Shown piece after piece: positions 8,363 to 17,072 of a stretch of DNA of 64,000 nucleotides. Within the stretch, counting starts at the first letter, position 1; each line of letters starts with the position of its first letter. Where the stretch lies: contig JAOAPN010000006.1 of NCBI GenBank assembly GCA_025462885.1, positions 248,001-312,000 on the forward strand, read 5' to 3'. The DNA comes from Acidobacteriaceae bacterium (GTDB lineage: Bacteria > Acidobacteriota > Terriglobia > Terriglobales > Acidobacteriaceae). A program made the translations under genes and the position numbers. A model generated the notes under the pieces. It had not been told where the DNA came from, searched no databases, and saw only the letters and a program-made list of their open reading frames with translations.

Positions 8363-8575
8363 ATGCCGAGAAAATCCTCATCAAAGCTCTCTTCTGCGAA
8401 GGCATTTCGTCTTGGCGAGGCTAGCGTCCGCCTTGAAGGTTTTGAGCCTAAGGATGAACCAGCGTACGAAGGTCTGAGGTCGCGCGTAATTGCAGGGGAG
8501 ATCGATGTTGACGAAATGGTAGATCAGCTTCTCGCTCTCCACAATCACGCCAGCTCAAAGACATTCGCCGCGTAG
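8363..8575 (+). CDS. VbhA/FicA-type antitoxin of a Fic toxin
   Basis: 70 residues from the ATG preceded by GAGGAGC; the ORF-track start 33 nt upstream lacks an SD site. The helix ASVRLEGFEP contains the Fic-inhibitory motif [S/T]xxxE[G/N] (S21-V-R-L-E25-G26). RSRVIAGEIDVDEMVDQLLAL is the conserved second half of the antitoxin_VbhA domain. In this family the motif Glu reaches into the Fic active site and blocks productive ATP binding. The stop codon lies one base before the toxin GTG, so the pair is translationally coupled. Confidence 0.85.
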   Translation: MPRKSSSKLSSAKAFRLGEASVRLEGFEPKDEPAYEGLRSRVIAGEIDVDEMVDQLLALHNHASSKTFAA

Positions 8576-8576
8576 C

Positions 8577-9206
8577 GTGGATTCAAACGACTTTTACTGC
8601 TATCCGGGCACCACCGTGATCCGGAACAAGCTCAATATCAAATCGTCAGACGAGCTTTCAAAGGTTGAAGGCGCAGTCACTGCGGCAATGACCGGTCAGT
8701 TAGCGGAACGGGCGAGTCTATGGCCTTCGGACAAGCCCAATCTGCTGAAGCTCCATCAAGCTCTTTTTGGAAGAATCTATCCCTGGGCGGGCCAGACTCG
8801 ACGCAACACTGGAAGTATGACTAAAACACGAGAAAACGGCTCCGTCGTGCTCTACGGGGACTCTGCATTTGTAGACTCGCAACTCGACCTTGTCTTTGTC
8901 CAACTCAAATCTGAGGACTATCTACAACATCTCACCCTGGAGGCCTTTGCCGCGCGTGCGACGCATTTCTATGGCGAACTGGATGCCGTTCATCCCTTTC
9001 GCGAGGGCAATAGCCGGACCCTGCGGCTCTTCTTTTACGGTCTGGCCCACAAAGCGGGGTATCTGCTGGACTGGGCGGTGCTGGGGACCGTAGAAGAGGT
9101 GGAATCCGCGCGCCAAAGACTCTACCGTGCTCGCGATCTGGCCGTAATGCGCGCTGACTCTTCTGCACTTACGGAGATATTTGTCTCTATCCTCTCGGCT
9201 CTGTAG
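8577..9206 (+). CDS. Fic-domain protein (AMP-transferase toxin), class I
   Basis: 209 residues. HPFREGNSRTLR at residues 139-150 matches the Fic motif HxFx[D/E]GNGRxxR, with catalytic His139 and Ser replacing the second Gly of GNGR. LHQALFGRIYPWAGQTR is the conserved upstream helix and flap region. Known relatives transfer AMP from ATP to a Thr/Tyr of a target protein (DNA gyrase and topoisomerase IV for FicT toxins). No type IV secretion signal (BID) domain is present, so it should act inside the cell. It starts at a GTG one base after the antitoxin. Confidence 0.9.
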   Translation: MDSNDFYCYPGTTVIRNKLNIKSSDELSKVEGAVTAAMTGQLAERASLWPSDKPNLLKLHQALFGRIYPWAGQTRRNTGSMTKTRENGSVVLYGDSAFVDSQLDLVFVQLKSEDYLQHLTLEAFAARATHFYGELDAVHPFREGNSRTLRLFFYGLAHKAGYLLDWAVLGTVEEVESARQRLYRARDLAVMRADSSALTEIFVSILSAL

Positions 9207-9248
9207 GCCCGTCCGGCCGTCCGTCGCGATACACTCATCTCTGCACCT

Positions 9249-10472
9249 ATGAGCCTGAAAGCAAAAATAGAAGCCGTTATCTACGCGTCCGAAGAGCCTG
9301 TCACTCTTGCCCAGCTCGCTGGCCTTCTCGGCCACGAGGCGCAGGCCGAACTCGATCATCTTGACGCCGCCCAGCAAACCCTCAGCCTCGATGCCGCCGA
9401 AGCTGGCACTCCGGCCGAAGCCGGCGCGGAGAGCGACGCGGATGCTTCCGTCGACCAGGATGGCCTGAATCAAGAGATTCTCGCCGATGCCGAACCCCTG
9501 GCGGAAGCGAGTTCCGAAGCGTCCGCAGAGCCCGAGGCTTCCGAGGTTTCCGAATCTATCGTTGGAACTCCAGCCCTCGCAGAGCAGGGAAGCGAAGCCG
9601 ACTCCGAAGCGGCCGCCCAGAAATCCGCGAAGGCGAAGGACGATAAGGCTGAAAAAGAGAAGGCGCGTCGCCTCCGCGAGTACTTCCGCTCGATCCTGGA
9701 CTCGCTGATCGCCGACTACGCCGCGTCCGCCCGGGGCATCGAGATCCGCGAGGTCGCCGGTGGCTACCGCCTTTCGACCAAGCCGGAGTATCACGACGCC
9801 GTGCGCGGCTTCGTCAAATCCCTGAAGCCACCCCTGAAGCTTTCGCTCCAGGCGCTCGAGACGCTCGCCGTCGTGGCCTACAAGCAGCCAGTTACAGCTC
9901 CGGAGATCTCCGAGATCCGCGGAGTCGATACGGGAGGTGTGCTCGGCTCGTTGATGGCGCGCAAACTCGTCACTACGGCCGGCCGCAAACAGGTCATCGG
10001 CCGCCCAATACTTTATAAAACTACAAAGGATTTCCTCCTTCGCTTCGGGCTTAGGGACATTAATGAGCTTCCCAGCATCGAAGAGTTTGAGAAGATGGCC
10101 GGCGAGCTGGCAGATGCCGAACCCGTCCAGGAAGAGATACCGATGCAGCATGCCGAGACCGCCGGGGACACCCAGGCTCACCACGCTCCTGAATCCGCAA
10201 TGGATCTCGAACCCGAGCGCCACACGCATGCTCCGCAGGCCGATGGAAGTCCCGACGAAAGCGACAACCCTCTCGACGATCCGCTGGACGAGGACGACTC
10301 TGACGACGACAGCGCGAAGGATGACGAAAGCCCATTGCAGGACGACTTCAGTGACGTCCGCAGAGCGTCAGCGGATGCCGGCGAGACGACACAGAACTTA
10401 GTTGATACACCCGAAGGGGACAACGAGGATTTGCCCGATGCTCCCCTGAAGGCAGCCTCCGAGGATCTTTAG
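9249..10472 (+). CDS. scpB: Segregation and condensation protein B with large acidic insert and tail
   Basis: ScpB dimers bind the kleisin ScpA in Smc-ScpAB. The first helix-turn-helix begins MSLKAKIEAVIYASEEPVTLAQLAGLLG. Core sequence resumes near residue 145 (ARRLREYFRSILDSLIADY, GIEIREVAGGYRLSTKPEY, LSLQALETLAVVAYKQPVTAPEISEIRG) and ends near 290 (DFLLRFGLRDINELPS). Between lie ~100 residues of Ala/Glu/Ser-rich sequence splitting the first winged helix, and ~115 acidic residues follow the core. At 407 aa it is twice the usual length. rluB follows, as in many genomes. Confidence 0.92.
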   Translation: MSLKAKIEAVIYASEEPVTLAQLAGLLGHEAQAELDHLDAAQQTLSLDAAEAGTPAEAGAESDADASVDQDGLNQEILADAEPLAEASSEASAEPEASEVSESIVGTPALAEQGSEADSEAAAQKSAKAKDDKAEKEKARRLREYFRSILDSLIADYAASARGIEIREVAGGYRLSTKPEYHDAVRGFVKSLKPPLKLSLQALETLAVVAYKQPVTAPEISEIRGVDTGGVLGSLMARKLVTTAGRKQVIGRPILYKTTKDFLLRFGLRDINELPSIEEFEKMAGELADAEPVQEEIPMQHAETAGDTQAHHAPESAMDLEPERHTHAPQADGSPDESDNPLDDPLDEDDSDDDSAKDDESPLQDDFSDVRRASADAGETTQNLVDTPEGDNEDLPDAPLKAASEDL

Positions 10473-10545
10473 AAGCCTCCCGCCATCGACACGGACAAGC
10501 TCTAAGGTTGGACTGCATCGTCCGGTTCTGTCTCATCAAATAACA

Positions 10546-10585
10546 CCACGGGCCACTTTTCATCAAAAATGAGGAGTGCCCGTGG
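10546..10585 (+). terminator. Hairpin downstream of scpB
   Basis: CCACGGG and CACT on the left pair with AGTG and CCCGTGG on the right (11 bp, one bulged C) around a 17-nt AT-rich loop. There is no T-run, so it may be a processing or rho-linked site rather than a classical terminator. Confidence 0.45.
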
Positions 10586-10723
10586 GCTTGCTTTCAGGCG
10601 GCCGGCAGGCGATTTGGTTCTGCGGATACCCTCTCAGACTCCGCCCAGCTACAATCAAATGTAGAAGCACCTCAGCAGTACCCAGACCGCGACGAGCCGT
10701 TCCGCAGTCAGAAAGCTAAAATC

Positions 10724-11668
10724 ATGCCTCCCAAGCACTCCACTTCGACCCCTAAAGAAGACGCCCCTACGGGCGACCGTCTCCAGAAGATCCTCGCGCA
10801 AGCCGGGATTGCCTCCCGCCGCAAGGCCGAGGAGATCATCCTCGAAGGCCGCGTCCAGGTCAACGGAACCACCATCACCACGCTCGGCACCCGGCACGAC
10901 CTGACCCGTGACCATATCCGCGTCGATGGCAAGCTGCTGCATGGCCGCGAAGAGCAGCGCTACTACATGCTTAACAAACCGCGCGGCTACGTCACTACGC
11001 TCGTCGATCCGCAGCATCGCCCGACGGTGATGCAGTTGATGCAGCCCAAGTCTGGCCCCCACGGCGACCAGGTTCGCCTGTATCCCGTCGGACGCCTCGA
11101 CTACCTCTCCGAGGGGCTGTTGCTGATGACCAACGACGGCGACCTCGCGAATTCGCTCTCGAAGGCTGCTGCCGGGGTCGAAAAGACCTACCTGGTCAAA
11201 GTCTCCGGACAGCCTCCTGCGTCGGGGATCGATCAGATCCGGCGCGGCATCATGATCGATCGCGGCCGTCTGGATGAGATTCGCTCCGGCCGCCGCGACC
11301 GCATCATCACCGCTCCTGCGCAGGTCGAGCTCGTCCGTGGCGGCGACAATCCCTGGTATCAACTCACCCTCATCGAAGGTCGCAATCGCCAGCTGCGCAA
11401 GATGTTTGAGGAGATCGGCCATCACGTCGAGAAGATCCGGCGCATCGGCTACGGAGCCCTTCGGCTCGATGTTCCTCCAGGCGAGTTCCGTGAGCTTACT
11501 CCAGGAGAAGTTCAGGCCCTGGATCGCGCCGCCAAGGGTAAGAAGGTTGTCCCCAAGGCCAAGCTCCCCGAGTACGCGCAGCTCAAAGCGCCCGTCAAAA
11601 AGCGGTCGGCACCTGCTCGCCGGACCTTCGCTTCCAAGGCGTCTCCGAGCCGCCGTCCTAACGCGTAA
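10724..11668 (+). CDS. rluB: RsuA/RluB/E/F-family pseudouridine synthase
   Basis: Converts a specific uridine in rRNA to pseudouridine. Residues ~20-65 form an S4 RNA-binding domain (DRLQKILAQAGIASRRKAEEIILEGRVQVNG). YYMLNKPRGYVTT and the catalytic loop VGRLDYLSEGLLLMTNDGDLA (with the invariant GRLD Asp) belong to the synthase domain. EGRNRQLRKMFEEIGHHVEKIRRIGYG is the last family motif. The C-terminal ~45 residues are basic and Lys/Arg/Pro-rich. The subfamily is given as RluB because of the scpA/scpB context; E or F would be hard to exclude. Confidence 0.88.
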   Translation: MPPKHSTSTPKEDAPTGDRLQKILAQAGIASRRKAEEIILEGRVQVNGTTITTLGTRHDLTRDHIRVDGKLLHGREEQRYYMLNKPRGYVTTLVDPQHRPTVMQLMQPKSGPHGDQVRLYPVGRLDYLSEGLLLMTNDGDLANSLSKAAAGVEKTYLVKVSGQPPASGIDQIRRGIMIDRGRLDEIRSGRRDRIITAPAQVELVRGGDNPWYQLTLIEGRNRQLRKMFEEIGHHVEKIRRIGYGALRLDVPPGEFRELTPGEVQALDRAAKGKKVVPKAKLPEYAQLKAPVKKRSAPARRTFASKASPSRRPNA

Positions 11669-11694
11669 AGTCAACCCATCGACACGCTGGCAAA

Positions 11695-11773
11695 CTCCGC
11701 GATCCATCCCGGTCGCGGAGGCCGGATAGATCGAAAGATATTGGGGCTCTATGTTGCCTGTGCTACATAGAGC
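11695..11773 (+). terminator. Two consecutive hairpins after rluB
   Basis: The first is CTCCGCGA / TCGCGGAG (8 bp, 11695-11720). The second is GCTCTATGT / ACATAGAGC (9 bp, 11746-11773). Both are perfect. Neither has a strong T-run, but together they plausibly end rluB transcription. Confidence 0.5.
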
Positions 11774-11961
11774 ATTGTGGCGCATTCTTTGCAAATAAAA
11801 CATTTCAAAGTTTTTATGGGGCAGGTACACGTCCTGTAACTGCTGTGCAAGCGCGCTTGACACCTCTCCTTCGCAAAGCCAAAAATACTCCTGCAATTCA
11901 CATGACGCCCGATGACAATCGGAAGCGGCGAGCATCCAATGAACTGCAAAGGAGCAACACC

Positions 11962-12438
11962 GTGGCAATGGAAAAGGCTGTATTTGGAGCAGGATGTTTT
12001 TGGGGCGTAGAAGCCCGCTTCAGCGAAATAACAGGTGTCATCGATACGGCCGCAGGATACGCAGGCGGCGACCTCGAACACCCCACTTATAAAGAAGTCT
12101 GTACGGACCGCACTGGCCATGCGGAGGTAGTAGAAGTGACCTTCGATAACAGCCGTCTCAGCTACGACGCGCTTCTCGACATCTTCTTCAGCCTGCACGA
12201 TCCCACGCAGGTGAATCGCCAGGGACCCGATTACGGATCGCAGTACCGCAGCGTCATCTTCTCCCGTTCAGCAGAGCAGTTCGCTCAGGGGCGCGCTCGT
12301 ATCGCAGAGCTCAACGCCTCCGGGATGTATCGTCAACCCATCGCGACGCAGGTCCTCCCCCACTCGACTTTTTGGAGGGGGGAGGAGTACCACCAGAAAT
12401 ATCTGGAAAAGCGCGGCATGGTGAGCTGTCACATCTAA
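11962..12438 (+). CDS. msrA: Peptide methionine (S)-S-oxide reductase
   Basis: Repairs oxidised methionine. FGAGCFWGVEARF carries the catalytic Cys of the GCFWG motif. GYAGGDLEHPTYKEVCTDRTGHAE, DPTQVNRQGPDYGSQYRS and the C-terminal Cys in KRGMVSCHI, a likely resolving cysteine, are family features. I chose the GTG preceded by AAAGGAG at 7-nt spacing; the 39 residues upstream in the ORF track do not match the family. No msrB is adjacent, so reduction of the R-sulfoxide must be handled elsewhere. Confidence 0.9.
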   Translation: MAMEKAVFGAGCFWGVEARFSEITGVIDTAAGYAGGDLEHPTYKEVCTDRTGHAEVVEVTFDNSRLSYDALLDIFFSLHDPTQVNRQGPDYGSQYRSVIFSRSAEQFAQGRARIAELNASGMYRQPIATQVLPHSTFWRGEEYHQKYLEKRGMVSCHI

Positions 12439-12457
12439 AACATGAGTCGGATAATGC

Positions 12458-12487
12458 AAGGGCAAGGCTGTGAAGCCTTGCCCTTTT
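12458..12487. terminator. Bidirectional terminator between msrA and flippase gene
   Basis: Perfect 12-bp stem AAGGGCAAGGCT / AGCCTTGCCCTT with a GTGA loop and TTTT on the plus side. It ends on the stop codon of the convergent flippase gene. Confidence 0.8.
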
Positions 12488-13845
12488 CATGCGCCCTGAA
12501 TCTCGCGAGGTTTCAAGAGAAATCCTCGAACAGAGACGTAGGAATGCGCTGTCAGATAGCAAAAGCTGGAAACGAGACTCAGCATGACGGCCTCACGCGT
12601 GGTCCTGACCCCAATCAGGATCACATAGGCAATCTGTACGCCAAGCAGAAGAACAATCTCAACCATGCTACCGCTCCAGAACACCCACTTTCTGGCCCGG
12701 TTTATGATCCAGATCAGACCAGCAATGTAATTCATGCACGCCGAGAGTACGACCCATCCCACGATCGAGCCGAGGCCCGCGTACTTCGCTCCAAGAAGCC
12801 ATAAAAACGCTCCCGGCCATTTGAATGCGATCAAGACAACCGGAAGGCCGACAAGAGAGGCTAAAGCGACGAACCCCAGAAAAATGGGTAGCAGTTGCTT
12901 CCGCTTCAGCCGTGCGATGTAAGGCTCAACCACGATCAGGTTGAAGGTCATCAGGACCGCGAAGAGTTGTCCAATGCGGCCCAGAGCAGCCACCTCCGCG
13001 ATATAAACTGTTCCGCCAAAGATACTGATCAGGAATAGAGTGATCTGCGCCTGGAAGGCCGCGAAGATGATTGCAGGGGCGGCAGGAAGGATGTAGTGGA
13101 TCAACTCCCGGTCGGTGACGGGATCATCCTGCTCGGGCCACTCATGATACGGCTGGCTCGCTTTGGCAAGCAGACTTGCGTTCAGGGTGACGTTCAGGGC
13201 ACTTAGCACTGCAGCGGTCCAGGCATTCAATCCACCGCCAAAGGCAAGCCCGATATAGGCTACGAGTCGGCCCAACCCGGTGGCAACCTGCGGAACGTAG
13301 TATGCGCGAAGCCGTCCAAAGATCAGCAGCGGTGCAGAATAGTAGGAGAAGCGTCCACTGGAATAAAGCGCCAGAAGAACGGATGCCAGCAGCATGAACT
13401 GGGTCGTCCAACTCCAATGCTGCTTATGCATGATGGCGAGGAACGAGAGGATGGCTACCGGAGCCAGCATCCAGAAGGCACGGTCTCGCAGATGTTTCGC
13501 GGAGCGCACATATCGACCGACCAGCGCACGATCGTCTCTCCGATCCGCCACCATCGGAATGATGGTGCTCGCGAACCCCATATCCATCAGCGTCGTGAAC
13601 ACCGCTTGAAAGCCCGTGGCAAGACCAAACTGAGCATAGGCTTCCACACTGAGCGTTCGGACCAAAAGCAAGCCCGCCAAGATACTCACGCCCTGCGCTG
13701 CGCCTTGACCCAGGAAGAAGCCGGTGAGGACGCGCACGATACGGCGTCCTCGACTCCGAATCATCCTGGGTGGCACGGGAGGCGGAGGATCGGGCGGCAA
13801 TGGTTCGCCGTGAAAGTCGCCTAACTCGGTTTGAACTATCGCCAT
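12487..13845 (-). CDS. Wzx-like polysaccharide flippase (MOP superfamily)
   Basis: 452 residues with about 12 hydrophobic segments. The first block (GFFLGQGAAQGVSILAGLLLVRTLSVEAYAQFGLATGF) is typical of O-antigen/teichoic-acid flippases, which move lipid-linked sugars across the inner membrane. A ~30-residue Pro-rich cytosolic N-terminus (PLPPDPPPPVPP) precedes the first helix; the true start could be the Met near residue 28. Neighbouring glycosyltransferase genes support a glycan role. No Wzy polymerase is recognisable beside it. Confidence 0.8.
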   Translation of the reverse strand: MAIVQTELGDFHGEPLPPDPPPPVPPRMIRSRGRRIVRVLTGFFLGQGAAQGVSILAGLLLVRTLSVEAYAQFGLATGFQAVFTTLMDMGFASTIIPMVADRRDDRALVGRYVRSAKHLRDRAFWMLAPVAILSFLAIMHKQHWSWTTQFMLLASVLLALYSSGRFSYYSAPLLIFGRLRAYYVPQVATGLGRLVAYIGLAFGGGLNAWTAAVLSALNVTLNASLLAKASQPYHEWPEQDDPVTDRELIHYILPAAPAIIFAAFQAQITLFLISIFGGTVYIAEVAALGRIGQLFAVLMTFNLIVVEPYIARLKRKQLLPIFLGFVALASLVGLPVVLIAFKWPGAFLWLLGAKYAGLGSIVGWVVLSACMNYIAGLIWIINRARKWVFWSGSMVEIVLLLGVQIAYVILIGVRTTREAVMLSLVSSFCYLTAHSYVSVRGFLLKPREIQGA

Positions 13846-13875
13846 GACGTCGATTTTAGAGGAATGGGGGCGAAC

Positions 13876-14784
13876 CTACTCCTGCCGCGAAGTCGGCTCT
13901 AAAAGCCACTGGTCCGGCAGAAGATCGGGGTAGTGACTTTCGGGCTTAAGAAGCCAATGCTTTGGGGCGAAGACCATCTTGTCCGGACTCGCGTTCAACC
14001 ACGCTCCCCACCAGGAGAATGTGCTGTTTGCAATGATGTGATGGCGGCACGAAGACATCAGCCGCAGGTCTTCGTGCGAAGAGGCAACGTCATTATGAGA
14101 TACAAAGAATGCATCCTTGCCGAGTTTCAAATGCTCCCTGGCGTATGCAATGTCATCCGAGAAGACAAAGAAGGTGGGATTGCCAAGTCGCTCCCTCATG
14201 GTCGAAATCGCACGTTCATAGTAATCCAGAGGCAAGGCAATGTTTCCTTCTGCTGCGAGCGTAAAGTCGCCTCGCCTCATATGCAGCGAGACCGGGTTCT
14301 CGCTGCGTTCTATCTGGCGCAGAATTTCAAGGTTCTTCCCCTGGGGTGAGTCCCGGAATCGAAATTCCTCCCGAAGTTCGTCGGCAACTTCATCGACTAT
14401 GCGGTGCGTTTGCCAGTAGCCCACAAGGTAGAGCGTTTTCACCTCGTCACTGAGTGGCAGGTCCTTAAGGAATTGATAGCGTTGCGAAGCGTTTTCGCTG
14501 ACTACCTGGATCTTCAGGGCGCTTTTCAGTAGATCCGTTACAGGTCTGATCCAGTGCTTACGCGCCAGCATGATGCGATCGAAGGGCGAGATTTCGGCGG
14601 CCACCACTTGCATTGCGAGGTGCGACATCATGTAGGGTCTTGGATAACCGTGCGAGACAGCACGACGTGGCGGGTCGATAGCCAGTCTCATTTGCGCTCC
14701 GTAGCGCCTGGAGTAATATCGCCCGGCGGCGTATTGAAAGAGTTGGTTTCCAAGGCCACTGAACTGCCGCACTATGATCTGCAT
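13876..14784 (-). CDS. GT11-family alpha-1,2-fucosyltransferase-like protein
   Basis: 302 residues. The three GT11 landmarks are present: FSGLGNQLFQYAAGRYYSRR at the N-terminus, VSLHMRRGDF (HxRRGD, GDP-fucose-binding region) near residue 165, and HHIIANSTFSWWGAWLNA near residue 247. Known members transfer fucose from GDP-fucose to the 2-OH of galactose in O-antigens or capsules. AAAGG sits just before the ATG. It is 30 bp upstream of the flippase gene and probably co-transcribed. No GDP-fucose synthesis genes are visible in the window. Confidence 0.85.
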   Translation of the reverse strand: MQIIVRQFSGLGNQLFQYAAGRYYSRRYGAQMRLAIDPPRRAVSHGYPRPYMMSHLAMQVVAAEISPFDRIMLARKHWIRPVTDLLKSALKIQVVSENASQRYQFLKDLPLSDEVKTLYLVGYWQTHRIVDEVADELREEFRFRDSPQGKNLEILRQIERSENPVSLHMRRGDFTLAAEGNIALPLDYYERAISTMRERLGNPTFFVFSDDIAYAREHLKLGKDAFFVSHNDVASSHEDLRLMSSCRHHIIANSTFSWWGAWLNASPDKMVFAPKHWLLKPESHYPDLLPDQWLLEPTSRQE

Positions 14785-14846
14785 CTCAAGCCTTTAGGTG
14801 CGGTCTTCATTCCAGGTTTAGCCATCGTAGAACGTTTCAATTCCTC

Positions 14847-15611
14847 TTACCGAGTGAATTCAAAGAGGCCGCACGCCATTTCGCTCTGAGGCATTGACAG
14901 AGGGTCACAATTCTCATGGAGGGATCCATCGTCTGCGACGAAGGAGAACGACACCAGTTTCAGCTCGGAGAAACGCTCCAAAATAGTCTGGGGTGCAAAC
15001 ACTCGATGCGCGTTGAACTCTACACGCTCCCGTCCTACAGGGACAGAGAAGTAAAGCCGTCCGTCCGGAGCCAGAACTCGCTGCAAGGAGCTCATGAATT
15101 TGAAATAGGCATGCGGATCGATGGGGTCAGTATAGCGTCCTAATCCGAAGTGCTCGGCAACATGCAGCGAGGAGAGCGAAGCGATACTCCCGCTGGTCAG
15201 GTTCGCAAGTTCGGCGGCGTCGTCCTGCAGAAAGGTAAGTCCGCGAATATCGCTCTCCAGGGGACGAATGTCGACCACAGCCACCGGCATGAAGACCAGC
15301 AAATGCGCGATGAAACCGTCCGTGCGTGATCCGATGTCCAGGTGCCGTTCCGGGCGGCGTTCAAAGATCTTGCGCGCTGCCCAGAGATCCTGATGAAAGT
15401 AATGTCCCTCTGCGATGCCTGCTCCGGCGTCCATATCGGTCAAAATAGGAAAGGCGTCGCGCAAGCTGAATTGAAACGATGGCAGATCGTTCATCGCACG
15501 ATAGCGCCGCAGCGTCCGAAGATAGGCCGGCATCGCCTTGAGGCTTCGGAGCAGCACTCTCGGTTGAAACCCGGTGAAGTAGCTCTGTTTGCTGCGAAGA
15601 GAGTCGATCAC
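14847..15611 (-). CDS. DUF268-like / SAM-methyltransferase-fold protein
   Basis: About 254 residues from a GTG preceded by GGGAGGA. The ORF-track start lies inside the divergent GT2 gene and is unlikely. RHLDIGSRTDGFIAHLL resembles the glycine-rich SAM loop; VVDIRPLES follows as the acidic strand-2 end. SIASLSSLHVAEHFGLGRYTDPIDP and YFSVPVGRERVEFNAHRVF resemble the DUF268 family found in polysaccharide loci. Probable role: modifying a sugar or sugar-lipid of the neighbouring glycan. The exact reaction is unknown. Confidence 0.65.
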   Translation of the reverse strand: MIDSLRSKQSYFTGFQPRVLLRSLKAMPAYLRTLRRYRAMNDLPSFQFSLRDAFPILTDMDAGAGIAEGHYFHQDLWAARKIFERRPERHLDIGSRTDGFIAHLLVFMPVAVVDIRPLESDIRGLTFLQDDAAELANLTSGSIASLSSLHVAEHFGLGRYTDPIDPHAYFKFMSSLQRVLAPDGRLYFSVPVGRERVEFNAHRVFAPQTILERFSELKLVSFSFVADDGSLHENCDPLSMPQSEMACGLFEFTR

Positions 15612-15718
15612 CGTCTCATCCTCCCATCTCCGAACGTATTCCGACAAGTTCCCCGCTGTATTCCGGCAGATATACTTATGGCGCAGGTAAGAATCAGCAT
15701 TCAGCAGAGGACATTTAA

Positions 15719-16729
15719 GTGGTGAGCGATACGCCCGGCACGGACAGCTTGTCGTCGTCCACGGCACCCCGATCAGTTTGCGTCGTCATCCCCACGTATA
15801 ACCGGGTGCAGGCTCTCCTCACCTGCCTCCAGCATCTTGAACGACAGACGTGGACAGACTTCGAGGTCTTTGTCGTCGACGATGGCTCGACCGACTCCAC
15901 AGTTGCTGAGATAGAGCACTATCGCCAACATACGCCTCTCCAACTTCGCTTCCTGCATCAGCGGAACAGTGGCCCGGCGCGTGCCCGAAACCTTGCAATC
16001 TCCCTCACCGAATCTCCTTTGTGCATCATCATCGGGGACGATATCTTTCCTTCGCCGGACTTCGTGAAAGTCCACCATGACTTTCATCATCGGAGGCCGG
16101 ACCTGTATGCCGCAGGTCTGGGGCTTACCCGCTGGAGCGAGACCGGGCAGGTCGTCACACCATTTATGCGTTGGCTCGATACTAGCCAGATGCAGTTTGG
16201 CTACGAGGCCCTCATGAAGGGCAGTCTCAAGCCCAACTGGCTCCATTTCTATACCAGTAATATCTCGTTGAAGACTGAGGCCTTGCACCTCAACCCCTTC
16301 AACGAGCTCTTCACCAAAGCGGCCATGGAAGATCTCGAACTCGGCTATCGCATGGAGCGCGAGCACCAACTCAGCATCGTCCTGTTGCCAGATGCCCTCG
16401 CTCATCATCTTCACCCCACTTCTTTCCTGCAGGGCTGCAAGCGCATGCAGGGAGTGGGATTCGCAGCCCACCTGTTCCACGAGCTATGGCCGGAGCATGT
16501 TCCCCCGGACAGCATGGGGCGTCGCGTTCGCGACATACTCTGCCGGTATCCCGTGCCGCTCAAACCTCTTACGGCTTTAACCGACGTGTGGACCCGTTTC
16601 CAGTGCCCCAATCCACTGCTCCGCCGAGTGCTGGAATATCACAGCGGCGTGGGCTATCGCGCGCGCCACCCTCGTTGCCAGGAATCCTTCTCGAAGCGGG
16701 AGTACTGCGGAGTAGCCTCGGAGCACTGA
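15719..16729 (+). CDS. Family 2 glycosyltransferase
   Basis: 336 residues of GT-A fold. VCVVIPTYNRVQALLTCL is the nucleotide-binding start, VVDDGSTD the first acidic motif, and RNSGPARARNLAI the conserved helix. IIIGDDIFPSPDF holds the metal-binding DxD-like site (GDD). The C-terminal half is less conserved and sets acceptor choice. AGAGGA lies 8 nt before the GTG. It diverges from the DUF268-like gene, and together with the flippase and GT11 it forms a small glycan-assembly group. Donor and acceptor are unknown. Confidence 0.85.
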   Translation: MVSDTPGTDSLSSSTAPRSVCVVIPTYNRVQALLTCLQHLERQTWTDFEVFVVDDGSTDSTVAEIEHYRQHTPLQLRFLHQRNSGPARARNLAISLTESPLCIIIGDDIFPSPDFVKVHHDFHHRRPDLYAAGLGLTRWSETGQVVTPFMRWLDTSQMQFGYEALMKGSLKPNWLHFYTSNISLKTEALHLNPFNELFTKAAMEDLELGYRMEREHQLSIVLLPDALAHHLHPTSFLQGCKRMQGVGFAAHLFHELWPEHVPPDSMGRRVRDILCRYPVPLKPLTALTDVWTRFQCPNPLLRRVLEYHSGVGYRARHPRCQESFSKREYCGVASEH

Positions 16730-17072
16730 CGAGCGCCGATCTCTAAAATCTGTGCTATGCTGTACATGCATTCTGAAATACGAGTGCAGGCATCGCAGGC
16801 AAAGACTCCGTAGCGTCATCCCGGGTCTGGCCAGAGACTGCGATTCGCCTCACCACCGCACCCCTTCCCAAAGCAACATCCTAAGGAAGTCGCGCTGGTT
16901 GCTCTGGCTGGAAGGTTCGTCATCGGACGAGTCTCGCCGTGCAGCAGCAGCGCTTCGAAATCCCAAGCAATGCTGACTAGATAAATCTATGGTGCCCGCG
17001 AATGGGTACCCCTGCATCCCTCGCTGGTCGATAGCCCAGCACTGTGCCGTAACCACACCTAAAGGAAAACAC
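16730..17072 (+). other. Long leader region of the DEAD-box helicase gene
   Basis: 343 bp without a convincing gene. The ORF-track extension of the helicase into this stretch has no family similarity. Long untranslated leaders are common for cold-induced helicases, but I see no specific cold-shock element. Confidence 0.35.
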
